DNA of 31,705 nucleotides from HGM12669 sp048527645 (GTDB lineage: Bacteria > Bacillota > Clostridia > Oscillospirales > CAG-272): positions 1 to 31,705 of the forward strand of contig DBGFNI010000045.1 in NCBI GenBank assembly GCA_048527645.1, in the 5' to 3' direction. Below the pieces are notes generated by a model. That model saw only the letters and a program-made list of their open reading frames with translations. It searched no databases and was not told the DNA's origin. This document shows, one piece after another, positions 1 to 7,453 of this stretch (position 1 is its first letter; the number at the start of each line of letters is the position of its first letter). The translations under genes and the position numbers were made by a program.

Positions 1-5
1 AATTT

Positions 6-34
6 ATTGTATCATATCTTCTCATTTAATACAA
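6..34 (-). promoter_or_regulatory. Possible sigma-A promoter firing leftward out of the window
   Basis: Read on the minus strand there is a TTGTAT -35 (29-34), a 17-bp spacer and a TACAAT -10 (6-11) preceded by an extended TG. It lies in an AT-rich stretch to the left of a bidirectional terminator, so it would serve a gene outside the window. Sequence match only; that gene cannot be seen. Confidence 0.45.
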
Positions 35-95
35 TTACAATGCATGACATTTAACATTTTGTTCGATTAAAGGTTACATTATCACGGAAAATAAT

Positions 96-143
96 AAAAA
101 CGCAGGCTTCTCCGGTTATCTCGCCGGCATTCCCTGCGTTTTT
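96..143. terminator. Bidirectional intrinsic terminator downstream of tmcAL
   Basis: An 11-bp perfect stem (96-106 with 133-143, core CGCAGG/CCTGCG) is flanked by A5 on the left and T5 on the right and has an inner CCGG/CCGG hairpin. Because the runs are A on one side and T on the other it can terminate in both directions. It ends the leftward tmcAL transcript 25 bp after its stop. Confidence 0.8.
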
Positions 144-167
144 GTATCTGTCAGTCCCTGATCCGGC

Positions 168-1322
168 TCACGGCGCCATAAAGGCCGTGCGTGCGTACTG
201 CGCGGATACTGTTTCGCCCAGCAGAAGCGCGTAAAAGCCGTCCGCCTTTCTTCCTAAATCGCGCATGTCGCCCTCTCCCGCAGCCGGCCGGTCATACACC
301 GGGATTTGTGCATGCGCGCGGATTTCCCGCAGCAGCGCCCTGCCGCGCGCGTTGGCGCCCAACACGGCGGTATATTCGCAGCCGCTCTCCATCCGCTCCG
401 GCGTAACACCGAAAAAGGCGTTCCACATCATGCGGCGCGTCCGGGCGGCAGTATACTGCTTTGACCCGATCTTTTGCAGAAATTGCGTCAGATTGTCCGC
501 CTCGCGCGCGGCTTTCACCATTCTTGCGCCGCACCCTGCGGGAATATCGCACAACGCGTCGATCTGCGCCGCGTCCGCGTTGGCAAAATGCCAAAGAATC
601 GCCTGCTCGCCGCTTTGCATCTGTGCCCGTGGCGCATCCAAAATGCAAGCCGCACTTTCCCGCGGCATTGCCGCCGCAGCAGCCTCTCGCTGCCCCGATA
701 AAACGGCGGCACGCACCGCAGAAGCGGAGGGCAGTGCGCCGTCCAGATGCTCTCGGTGATAGTCGCCGCTGCGATGCACCGGATATACCCGCAGCGCGCT
801 GCCGCGCTGTGCAAGCGCCGCGAAATACTCTACGGCAAGCATATCATTCGGCGTTTCCGGCAGTGCCTCGCCGTACATCTCCTCATACAGCTTTGCGCGC
901 AGCGCTGGAATCCCGCGGCTACGCTCTTTGCGGCGCGTATCCTCCAAAGCCGTCAAAAAGGAAGGCGTGTAGATTCGCTGTGCGGCAAGCTGCAGCGTCT
1001 CTGCATTCTCCCGCTCACACCCAAACGAAATCCCGTCGCACGCGCCCAGCCGGTCCAATATCTCCACCCCCGCCCGTGTAAACCACGGCGCAGACGCGCA
1101 GGAAAACGGGTACGGCAGCTCCAGCACCAAATCCACACCGCCCAGCACCGCCGCCTGCGCGCGGCAGTACTTTTCCCACCGGGCGGGAAAGCCGCGCTGG
1201 TTGAAATTTCCGCCCATCACCGCGACAATCACCGCGTCCCGGCTTTTGCGCAGCATCCGGCACTGATGCTGATGTCCCAGATGAAACGGATCGTATTCCG
1301 CAATAATTCCGATAACATTCAT
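168..1322 (-). CDS. tmcAL: tRNA(Met) cytidine acetate ligase (TmcAL, YlbM/UPF0348 family)
   Basis: Known members use ATP and acetate to make N4-acetylcytidine at the wobble position of elongator tRNA-Met, in the cytoplasm. The 384-residue product opens with the family's nucleotidyltransferase signature: GIIAEYDPFHLGH (5-17) carries the HxGH nucleotide-binding motif, and MGGNFNQRGFPA (36-47) matches the second conserved block (usually MSGNFxQRGEPA). The C-terminal half is the less conserved alpha-helical tRNA-binding part. The family is usually near 400 residues, so this is a compact but apparently intact copy. The ATG at 1322 places the motif directly at the N-terminus, and only a weak AGGA precedes it. 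It lies 88 bp downstream of metA on the same strand, but a terminator separates them and I could not find a convincing separate promoter, so expression may rely on read-through. Confidence 0.88.
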   Translation of the reverse strand: MNVIGIIAEYDPFHLGHQHQCRMLRKSRDAVIVAVMGGNFNQRGFPARWEKYCRAQAAVLGGVDLVLELPYPFSCASAPWFTRAGVEILDRLGACDGISFGCERENAETLQLAAQRIYTPSFLTALEDTRRKERSRGIPALRAKLYEEMYGEALPETPNDMLAVEYFAALAQRGSALRVYPVHRSGDYHREHLDGALPSASAVRAAVLSGQREAAAAAMPRESAACILDAPRAQMQSGEQAILWHFANADAAQIDALCDIPAGCGARMVKAAREADNLTQFLQKIGSKQYTAARTRRMMWNAFFGVTPERMESGCEYTAVLGANARGRALLREIRAHAQIPVYDRPAAGEGDMRDLGRKADGFYALLLGETVSAQYARTAFMAP

Positions 1323-1363
1323 GTTTTAATCCTGCTTTGCTACAAATTCGGCGATGCCGTATC

Positions 1364-1397
1364 AAAAAAACGGTCACGCAATGCGGCGGTGACCGTT
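1364..1397 (-). terminator. Intrinsic terminator of the metY-metA operon
   Basis: On the minus strand a perfect 9-bp stem (AACGGTCAC, 1369-1377, with 1389-1397) and an 11-nt loop are followed by a T7 run (1370 down to 1364). It begins 14 bp after the metA stop, so it separates metY-metA from tmcAL. Confidence 0.85.
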
Positions 1398-1410
1398 CTT
1401 CGCTTGTCGT

Positions 1411-2343
1411 TTAAGTCCCGCTTCCGCTTTCCAGATTGCGCAAATCGTAGGGCGTTGTCTGATACACAAAATAGTTCAGCCAGTTGGAAAACAGCAGATT
1501 CGCATGAGAACGCCATGTGACCGTCGGCGGTTGCGTGTCGTCGTCGTTTGGATAGTAGTTCTCCGGGATATCCGGGTTGCGCCCCGCGCTTTTGTCCCGG
1601 CGGTATTCCGCATCCAGCGTCAGCGGATCGTATTCGCTGTGGCCGCTGACAAAAATCTGTCTGCCGCCGGGCGTCATCACCGCAAAAACCCCCGCCTGCT
1701 CCGAGGAGGCAAGAATCCGGAGATTTTCCACTTTTTCCAAATCCTCGCGCAAAAAGGTCGTGTGGCGGGAATGCGGCGCCATAAAGGTATCGTCAAAGCC
1801 GCGGAACAGGATGGAACGCTTGTATTCCACCCGGTGCGGATAAATGCCGGAGAGCTTGCGCGGCAACGGATGCTTGGGAATGCCGAAATGGTAATACAGT
1901 CCCGCCTGTGCGCCCCAGCAGATGTGGAAAGTGCTGTGCACATGGCTCTTGCTCCATTCCATGATTTCGCACAACTCTTCCCAATAATTCACTTCCTCAA
2001 AAGGCAGCTGCTCCACCGGCGCGCCGGTGATGACCATCCCGTCATAGCGGTTTGCGCTGATCTCATCGAGGGTCTTGTAAAACGCCATCATATGATCCTG
2101 CGCCACATGCGTCGCCTTGTGCGTGGAGGTTTGCAGCAGCTCCAGCTCCACCTGCAAGGGCGTGTTGCCCAGCAGCCGTGCAAACTGCGTCTCGGTGACA
2201 ATTTTTGTGGGCATCAGATTGAGCAAAAGAATTTTCAGCGGCCGGATATCCTGCGTCACAGCGCGCGTTTCCGTCATGACAAAGATGTTTTCGTCAATCA
2301 GCGTCTGCGTCGCCGGCAACGCATTCGGAATTTTGATCGGCAT
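1411..2343 (-). CDS. metA: Homoserine O-acetyltransferase (MetA type)
   Basis: Acylates L-homoserine at its hydroxyl, the first committed step to methionine. The 310-residue protein is full length. The expected catalytic residues sit at family positions: Cys142 in FHICWGAQAG, His235 and Glu237 in SGHSEYD. Residue 111, in GAPVEQL, is Glu. Published work on the family shows that Glu here selects acetyl-CoA whereas Gly (as in E. coli) selects succinyl-CoA, so despite resembling MetA 'succinyltransferases' this should make O-acetylhomoserine. That fits the gene just upstream, an O-acetylhomoserine sulfhydrylase. The two genes are 3 nt apart, and the metA ribosome binding site (GAGGGA) lies inside the end of metY, so translation is probably coupled. 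The operon ends at the terminator at 1364-1397. Confidence 0.95.
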   Translation of the reverse strand: MPIKIPNALPATQTLIDENIFVMTETRAVTQDIRPLKILLLNLMPTKIVTETQFARLLGNTPLQVELELLQTSTHKATHVAQDHMMAFYKTLDEISANRYDGMVITGAPVEQLPFEEVNYWEELCEIMEWSKSHVHSTFHICWGAQAGLYYHFGIPKHPLPRKLSGIYPHRVEYKRSILFRGFDDTFMAPHSRHTTFLREDLEKVENLRILASSEQAGVFAVMTPGGRQIFVSGHSEYDPLTLDAEYRRDKSAGRNPDIPENYYPNDDDTQPPTVTWRSHANLLFSNWLNYFVYQTTPYDLRNLESGSGT

Positions 2344-2346
2344 AAT

Positions 2347-3624
2347 TTATCCCTCTACCTTCGCAAGCGCTTGTTCAATATCCGCGAGAATATCGTCGAT
2401 ATGCTCGATACCGATCGACATACGGATCAAATCTGCGCCGATTCCCGCATCCGCGAGCTGTTCATCCGTCAGCTGGCGATGCGTGGTAGACGCGGGATGC
2501 AGCACACAGGTGCGGCAGTCTGCAACATGCACCACGATCGCCGCCATCTGCAAGCTGTCCATAAAGCGGGTTGCCGCCGCGCGTCCGCCCTTGATGCCGA
2601 AGGATATCACCCCGGAAGCCCCGTTGGGCAGATATTTTTCCGCGCGGGCATATTCCGTACTGGAGGGGAGCTTGGGATAGTTGACCCAGGAGATTTTTTC
2701 ATGCCCCTCCAAATACTGCGCCACGGCAAGCGCGTTTTCGCAGTGACGCGCCATGCGCACATGCAAAGATTCCAGATTGTTGTTCAGCAAAAACATTCCC
2801 GTCGGATTGGGCGTGCAGCCCAGATCCCGCATCAGCTGAACGCGCGCCTTGGTAATATAGGCGCTCTCGCCGAAATCGCGGGTGTATACCACCCCGTGAT
2901 ACGATTCGTCCGGCTCGGTCAACTCCGGGTATTTCCCGTTATCCCACAAAAATTTGCCGCTGTCGACAATCACACCGCCCAAAACGCTTGCATGACCGTC
3001 CATATATTTGGTCGTGGAATGAATCACAATGTCGGCGCCGAATTCAAACGGGCGGCAGAGCACGGGCGTCGCAAACGTATTGTCTACGATCAGCGGCACC
3101 TCGTGGCGGTGCGCCAGCGCGGCATACTGCTCAATATCCAGCACCGTCAGCGCGGGATTGGCAATCGTCTCACCGAACACCAGGCGCGTGCGCGCGTCAA
3201 ACAGGCCGTCGATCTGCTCGGGGCTCATCTCCGGCGTGATGAAACGGACCTCAATGCCCATGCGCTTCATCGTCACGGCAAACAGATTCAGCGTGCCGCC
3301 GTATATCGCGGAGGAGCAGACAAAATTATCCCCGGCGCTTGTGATGTTGAACACACTGAGAAAAGACGCCGCCTGGCCGGAGGATGTCAAAAGCGCCCCG
3401 ACGCCGCCCTCCATCGCCGCGATACGTTTTTCCACCGCGTCCGTGGTCGGGTTGGAAATGCGGGTATACATATGGCCGGGCGCGGAGAGATCAAACAGCT
3501 TTCCCAGATATTCCGAGGAATCGTACTGATACGTCGTGCTCTGATAAATCGGCAGGATGCGCGGCTCACCGTTTTTCGGGCGGTAGCCCTCCTGCAAACA
3601 TTTGGTTTCAATTTTCATCGTCAT
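2347..3624 (-). CDS. metY: O-acetylhomoserine aminocarboxypropyltransferase (sulfhydrylase, MetY)
   Basis: A PLP enzyme of the Cys/Met metabolism fold that joins O-acetylhomoserine and sulfide to give homocysteine and acetate. The 425-residue product has the PLP Schiff-base lysine at about Lys206 (HSTTKYMDGH), the pyridine-binding Asp at about 181 (VDNTFATP), the phosphate-cup stretch SSGQAASF (81-88) and the substrate-pocket YTRISNPT motif (53-60). Length and motifs are typical of MetY rather than of cystathionine gamma-synthase (about 380 residues). Two starts are possible: the ATG at 3624 (GGAG eight nt upstream) and a second ATG two codons later (AAAGGA eight nt upstream). First gene of metY-metA, driven by the promoter at 3679-3707. 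The leader is only about 45 nt, too short for an S-box or T-box, which points to protein-based control. Confidence 0.95.
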   Translation of the reverse strand: MTMKIETKCLQEGYRPKNGEPRILPIYQSTTYQYDSSEYLGKLFDLSAPGHMYTRISNPTTDAVEKRIAAMEGGVGALLTSSGQAASFLSVFNITSAGDNFVCSSAIYGGTLNLFAVTMKRMGIEVRFITPEMSPEQIDGLFDARTRLVFGETIANPALTVLDIEQYAALAHRHEVPLIVDNTFATPVLCRPFEFGADIVIHSTTKYMDGHASVLGGVIVDSGKFLWDNGKYPELTEPDESYHGVVYTRDFGESAYITKARVQLMRDLGCTPNPTGMFLLNNNLESLHVRMARHCENALAVAQYLEGHEKISWVNYPKLPSSTEYARAEKYLPNGASGVISFGIKGGRAAATRFMDSLQMAAIVVHVADCRTCVLHPASTTHRQLTDEQLADAGIGADLIRMSIGIEHIDDILADIEQALAKVEG

Positions 3625-3667
3625 TTTCCTTTCTCCGATATCGCGCCGGCCACAGTCTCTTATTTGA

Positions 3668-3684
3668 TATACTATTGTAGTATA
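3668..3684. promoter_or_regulatory. Perfect palindrome over the metY -10 and start site (candidate operator)
   Basis: The 17-bp sequence TATACTATTGTAGTATA is a perfect 7-bp inverted repeat around a 3-bp centre. On the minus strand its first half contains the -10 box (TATACT) and its second half covers the likely transcription start. A dimeric repressor bound here would block metY-metA. I cannot name the regulator. Seen directly: the symmetry and its position. Inferred: the function. Confidence 0.5.
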
Positions 3685-3707
3685 CCACCATTCCGTCTTG
3701 ATTTCAA
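3679..3707 (-). promoter_or_regulatory. Sigma-A promoter of metY-metA
   Basis: On the minus strand TTGAAA (3702-3707), a 17-bp spacer and TATACT (3679-3684) give a strong vegetative promoter. The predicted start is near 3672, about 47 nt before the metY ATG. Confidence 0.8.
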
Positions 3708-3879
3708 GTGCTTTTTCCCGGAAAAGCCTTGCCGCTTCCTTTCAATCGGCGGCTCACCGCCGCGCGGCGAGCGCACGCCGATCCCCGGCAAAAAGACAGC
3801 CGCAAACCCCCGGTACCGCGCCGCAAGAACCAAACCATAAGTTTCCTTTTGTTTTTTATGGATTACTTTACTAAAATAC
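3708..3879. other. Divergent intergenic core between metY and glgB; no gene seen
   Basis: The 399-bp gap between metY and glgB holds the two divergent promoters. The part between them is GC-rich at its left end, with a small CGGCGG/CCGCCG hairpin near 3750-3765, and T-rich near 3841-3857, with a weak CCATAA/TTATGG pairing (3835-3861). I see no terminator, RNA gene or convincing small reading frame. Confidence 0.4.
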
Positions 3880-3908
3880 TTGAATCTAAAAGGAAATTCG
3901 TGTATAAT
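3880..3908 (+). promoter_or_regulatory. Sigma-A promoter of the glycogen operon
   Basis: TTGAAT (3880-3885), a 17-bp spacer and TATAAT (3903-3908) sit 116 bp before the glgB start. The predicted start is near 3915, giving an untranslated leader of about 109 nt. I see no attenuator in that leader. Confidence 0.8.
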
Positions 3909-4023
3909 ATAATTGTTCCTGATATCTGCCCGCGGCGCCGAACGGCAGCCGGATGCAGCAGGTACAAAACGATCAGACAAAACGAACGCCCCGGCACATT
4001 TTCAACAGAGAGGAAGTACCGCT

Positions 4024-6048
4024 ATGGCTAAAAACGATCCGAAAAAGACGCTTTGCCGCGATTCCGCAGACGACGCCCTTGCGGATTATCTGTTCCATCA
4101 GGGGACGAATTTCGCTTCCTACCGCTATCTCGGCGCGCACCGCTGCCCGGACGGATGGGTCTTCCGCGTATGGGCGCCCAACGCAGACCGCGTCGACCTT
4201 GTGGGGGATTTCTGCGATTGGAACGACGGCATCGCCATGTCGCGCGTGCAGGACAGCGGCGTGTGGCAGGTCTGTGTCCGCGACACGGTCGTGCATCGGG
4301 GACAGTATTACAAATATAAGATTACCAACGGGGGGCTGTATCATCTGAAAGCAGACCCCTATGCTGTTTTTTCACAGACATTAATGCAGACCGCCTCCGT
4401 TGTGTGGGAGCTGGAGGACTATCCCTGGCAGGACGGCGAATGGATGAAAAACCGAAAAGAACCGTTTTGCGCGCGCAGCGGCCACTACTATGACGCGCCC
4501 ATGAATATTTACGAGATGCATCTGGGCTCCTGGCGCACAAGAGACGACGCCTGCACCGCCGACGGAAAGCACTATCTCAATTATCGGGAAATTGCACATC
4601 TGCTGGCTCCGTATCTCAAAGAAATGGGGTATACGCACGTTGAGCTGCTCCCCATCGCCGAGCATCCCTTTGACGGCTCGTGGGGATATCAGGTGTGCGG
4701 CTATTACGCGCCGACCTCCCGCTTCGGCACGCCGGAGGACTTCCGTTATTTTGTGGATTTGCTGCACCAAAACGGAATCGGCGTCATTTTAGACTGGGTT
4801 CCCGCGCATTTCCCGCGGGACCGGCACGGCCTGTTTGAATTTGACGGCCAGCCGCTGTATGAATATCAGGGGCGGGACCGCATGGAGCACCGGGAATGGG
4901 GCACACGCTTTTTCGACGTCGGGCGGGAAGAGGTGCAGTCCTTCCTCATCTCCAACGCGCTGTATTGGATGCGGGAGTTTCACGCGGACGGTCTGCGCAT
5001 CGACGCGGTTGCCTCCATGCTGTATCTGGACTTTGACCGTTCTCCGGGAGAGTGGATTCCCAACAAGTTCGGCAACAACCACAATCTGGAGGCAATCAGC
5101 TTTTTCCAAAAGCTCAACGGCGCGGTTTTCGCCGAATTTCCCGATGTGCTCATGATCGCGGAAGAATCCACCGCCTGGCCGATGATCACAAAGCCGACCG
5201 ATCAGGGCGGGCTGGGCTTCAACTTCAAGTGGAACATGGGCTGGGCAAACGATCTGTTTGAATATATGGCCATGGACCCGGTCTACCGGCGATATCACCA
5301 CAACAAGCTGACCTTCCCCTTGATGTACGCCTTCACGGAAAACTATATTCTGCCCGTCTCCCACGACGAGGTGGTGCACGGCAAGCACAGCCTGGTTGAC
5401 AAAATGTACGGCACCTATGACGAAAAGTTTTCCGCTATGCGAACCTTTCTGACCTACCAGATGACGCTTCCGGGCAAAAAACTGACCTTTATGGGCACGG
5501 AATTCGCCCAGTTCCGGGAGTGGGACTATGAAAATTCGCTGGAATGGTTTATGCTGGATTATCCCCGCCACCGGGAAATGCAGCACTTCGTGCAAACGCT
5601 CAACCGCTTCTATCTGGATAACGCACCCCTGTGGCAGATCGACGACAGCTGGGACGGCTTTGCGTGGATCGAGGCGGATCAGTGCGAATATAATATCATC
5701 TCATACCGCCGGCGGGATGTGCAGGGCAATGAACTGATTGTCGTGCTGAATTTCTGTCCCGTACAGCGGGAAAACTATCCGGTGCGCGTCCCCGCCGCCG
5801 GCGTCTATGACGAGGTGCTCAACACAGAGCGCACGGAGTTCGGCGGCTGCGGCACGGAAAACAGCGGCGCACTGCACACCGCAAACGAAGCCGACGGCTC
5901 CCATGTGCTGTACATCACGCTGCCGCCCTCCGGCGGACTGATTTTCCGGCGGCAGGCAGAGAGCAAATCCGCCGGACAGAAAAAGCGCTGCGCATCAAAA
6001 TCCGCATCGAAGTCCGGAACGAGCCAATCCTCTCCGGCAAAAAAATAA
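4024..6048 (+). CDS. glgB: 1,4-alpha-glucan (glycogen) branching enzyme, GH13_9
   Basis: Cuts an alpha-1,4 chain and re-attaches it as an alpha-1,6 branch on growing glycogen. The 674-residue protein has an N-terminal CBM48-like beta-sandwich (about 40-130) and a GH13 barrel. Catalytic residues are at Asp327 (GLRIDAVASMLY), Glu380 (IAEEST) and Asp448 (VSHDEVVHGK). Their spacings of 53 and 121 residues equal those in E. coli GlgB, and region I reads DWVPAHFP. I chose the ATG at 4024 because AGAGGAA lies eight nt upstream. The frame is open back to an ATG at 3913, but that falls at about the transcription start and its extra residues look non-native. The oddity is the C-terminus: after the beta-domain the last 26 or so residues are Lys/Ser-rich and low complexity (KSASKSGTSQSSPAKK). 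First gene of the operon, 20 bp before glgC. Confidence 0.96.
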   Translation: MAKNDPKKTLCRDSADDALADYLFHQGTNFASYRYLGAHRCPDGWVFRVWAPNADRVDLVGDFCDWNDGIAMSRVQDSGVWQVCVRDTVVHRGQYYKYKITNGGLYHLKADPYAVFSQTLMQTASVVWELEDYPWQDGEWMKNRKEPFCARSGHYYDAPMNIYEMHLGSWRTRDDACTADGKHYLNYREIAHLLAPYLKEMGYTHVELLPIAEHPFDGSWGYQVCGYYAPTSRFGTPEDFRYFVDLLHQNGIGVILDWVPAHFPRDRHGLFEFDGQPLYEYQGRDRMEHREWGTRFFDVGREEVQSFLISNALYWMREFHADGLRIDAVASMLYLDFDRSPGEWIPNKFGNNHNLEAISFFQKLNGAVFAEFPDVLMIAEESTAWPMITKPTDQGGLGFNFKWNMGWANDLFEYMAMDPVYRRYHHNKLTFPLMYAFTENYILPVSHDEVVHGKHSLVDKMYGTYDEKFSAMRTFLTYQMTLPGKKLTFMGTEFAQFREWDYENSLEWFMLDYPRHREMQHFVQTLNRFYLDNAPLWQIDDSWDGFAWIEADQCEYNIISYRRRDVQGNELIVVLNFCPVQRENYPVRVPAAGVYDEVLNTERTEFGGCGTENSGALHTANEADGSHVLYITLPPSGGLIFRRQAESKSAGQKKRCASKSASKSGTSQSSPAKK

Positions 6049-6068
6049 AGCAAGGGATGGATCATCGT

Positions 6069-7292
6069 ATGTATGCCAAAAAAGAATGTGTTGCAATGCT
6101 TTTGGCAGGCGGTCAGGGAAGCCGTCTGTATACGCTGACCGATAAAACCGCAAAGCCCGCGGTCGAATTCGGCGGAAAGTACCGTATCATTGATTTTCCC
6201 CTGTCAAACTGCGTCAATTCCGGCATTGACACGGTCGGCGTTCTGACGCAGTATCAGCCGCTGGTGCTCAACGAATACATCGGCACCGGCAAGCCGTGGG
6301 ATTTGGACCGGATGAACGGCGGCGTCCATATTCTGCCCCCCTATCAGGGCAAAATATCCGCCGATTGGTACAAAGGCACGGCAAACGCCATTTATCAGAA
6401 CCTGACCTTTATCAACCGATACGATCCCGATCATGTCCTGATTTTAAGCGGCGACCATATCTACAAAATGGATTACGCCAAGATGCTCCGCGCACACAAG
6501 GAAGCCGACGCGGCATGCACCATCGCGGTGCTGCAGGTGCCCATGGAAGAGGCGCACCGCTTCGGCATCATGAACGCCGACGAAAACGGCATCATCACCG
6601 ATTTTGAGGAAAAGCCGGCACAGCCGAAAAGCAACAAAGCCTCAATGGGCATCTACATTTTCAAGCGCGATCTGCTGGAGCAGTATCTCAGGGCAGACGC
6701 CAAAGACCCCACCTCTGACAACGACTTCGGGAAGAATGTCATCCCCGCGATGCTTGCCGCCGGCGAAAAAATGCTGGCGTATCCCTTTGAGGGGTACTGG
6801 AAGGATGTCGGGACGCTGGACAGCCTGTGGGAAGCGAACATGGACCTGCTCGGAACGCATCCCAACTTTGATCTGCACGACACCGCCTGGCGCATCTTCT
6901 CCCGCACCAATCCCAAGCCGCCGCATTTTGTCGGCGACACGGCGCGGATCCAGGACAGTCTGCTCACCGAGGGCTGCCGCATTCACGGCATGGTATATCA
7001 CTCCGTTTTATTTGAAGGGGTCACCGTGGAGGAAGGCGCCGTGGTGCGCGACGCCGTTCTGATGGGAAATGTCACCGTGAAAAAGGGCGCGCGCGTCGAG
7101 TATTGCATCATCGACCATGACACCGTCATTGAAGAAAACGCAATCGTCGGCAAGAGCCGCGAGGAGGGGGGAAAGCTGTGCGTGGTATGCTCGGATGTCA
7201 CCCTCCGCTCGGGCACACAGGTGGACGACGGCGTCGTCGCCAATCTCTCCTATCTTCGCGAGCACGCGCACTTAAAGGTACAAGACAGCTGA
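6069..7292 (+). CDS. glgC: Glucose-1-phosphate adenylyltransferase, catalytic subunit GlgC
   Basis: Makes ADP-glucose and pyrophosphate from glucose-1-phosphate and ATP, the committed step of glycogen synthesis. The nucleotidyltransferase domain has the intact ATP loop LLAGGQGSRL, then KPAVEFGGKYRIIDFPLSN, WYKGTANAIYQN, the metal-site SGDHIYKMDY, the sugar-phosphate loop FEEKP and GYWKDVGT. The C-terminal part (about residue 285 on) is a left-handed beta-helix of hexapeptide-like repeats, the usual oligomer and regulatory domain. I prefer the ATG at 6069 (MYAKKECVAM, 407 residues), because GGGATGG lies about eight nt ahead of it. The earlier in-frame ATG at 6057 has its AAGGG almost touching the start codon. 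It forms a pair with glgD downstream; in Firmicutes that have both, GlgC and GlgD act as a hetero-oligomer. Confidence 0.95.
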   Translation: MYAKKECVAMLLAGGQGSRLYTLTDKTAKPAVEFGGKYRIIDFPLSNCVNSGIDTVGVLTQYQPLVLNEYIGTGKPWDLDRMNGGVHILPPYQGKISADWYKGTANAIYQNLTFINRYDPDHVLILSGDHIYKMDYAKMLRAHKEADAACTIAVLQVPMEEAHRFGIMNADENGIITDFEEKPAQPKSNKASMGIYIFKRDLLEQYLRADAKDPTSDNDFGKNVIPAMLAAGEKMLAYPFEGYWKDVGTLDSLWEANMDLLGTHPNFDLHDTAWRIFSRTNPKPPHFVGDTARIQDSLLTEGCRIHGMVYHSVLFEGVTVEEGAVVRDAVLMGNVTVKKGARVEYCIIDHDTVIEENAIVGKSREEGGKLCVVCSDVTLRSGTQVDDGVVANLSYLREHAHLKVQDS

Positions 7293-7453
7293 AAGCCGGG
7301 CAATCCGAACCGCTCATCACAACAGGCGGGACAGCACCGCGTCTTTTTCGCATGACGACGAAAAAACTGCGGCAATCCCGTTTCAGCACGGCCCGCCGGC
7401 TTTTTGTCCCACAATGATTTATGCCGCCCCGGGGCGGCGGAATGGAGAATGCA
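7293..7453 (+). other. glgC-glgD intergenic region with a 16-bp GC palindrome
   Basis: At 161 bp this is by far the longest gap inside the operon. It contains a perfect palindrome GCCGCCCCGGGGCGGC (7423-7438) five bases before the glgD GGAG, and an AT-rich hairpin TTTTTCG/CGAAAAA (7344-7365). A looser GGCGGG/CCCGCC pairing (7325-7330 with 7392-7397) is followed by T5 at 7401-7405. Together they could form an internal processing or attenuation site that sets the ratio of the upstream and downstream genes. No promoter or gene is evident. Confidence 0.4.

Noticed and set aside
3625..3672. S-box or T-box riboswitch ahead of metY-metA
   Set aside because: The predicted leader is only about 47 nt and has no terminator, which is too short for either class.
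1504..3840. A 778-codon open frame on the plus strand, antisense to metA and metY
   Set aside because: It is a mirror of two clearly real genes with high GC at third positions. Its translation is rich in Arg/His/Gln with no recognisable domain.
3913..4023. N-terminal extension of glgB from the ATG at 3913
   Set aside because: This ATG coincides with the predicted transcription start, has no ribosome binding site, and the ATG at 4024 has a good one.
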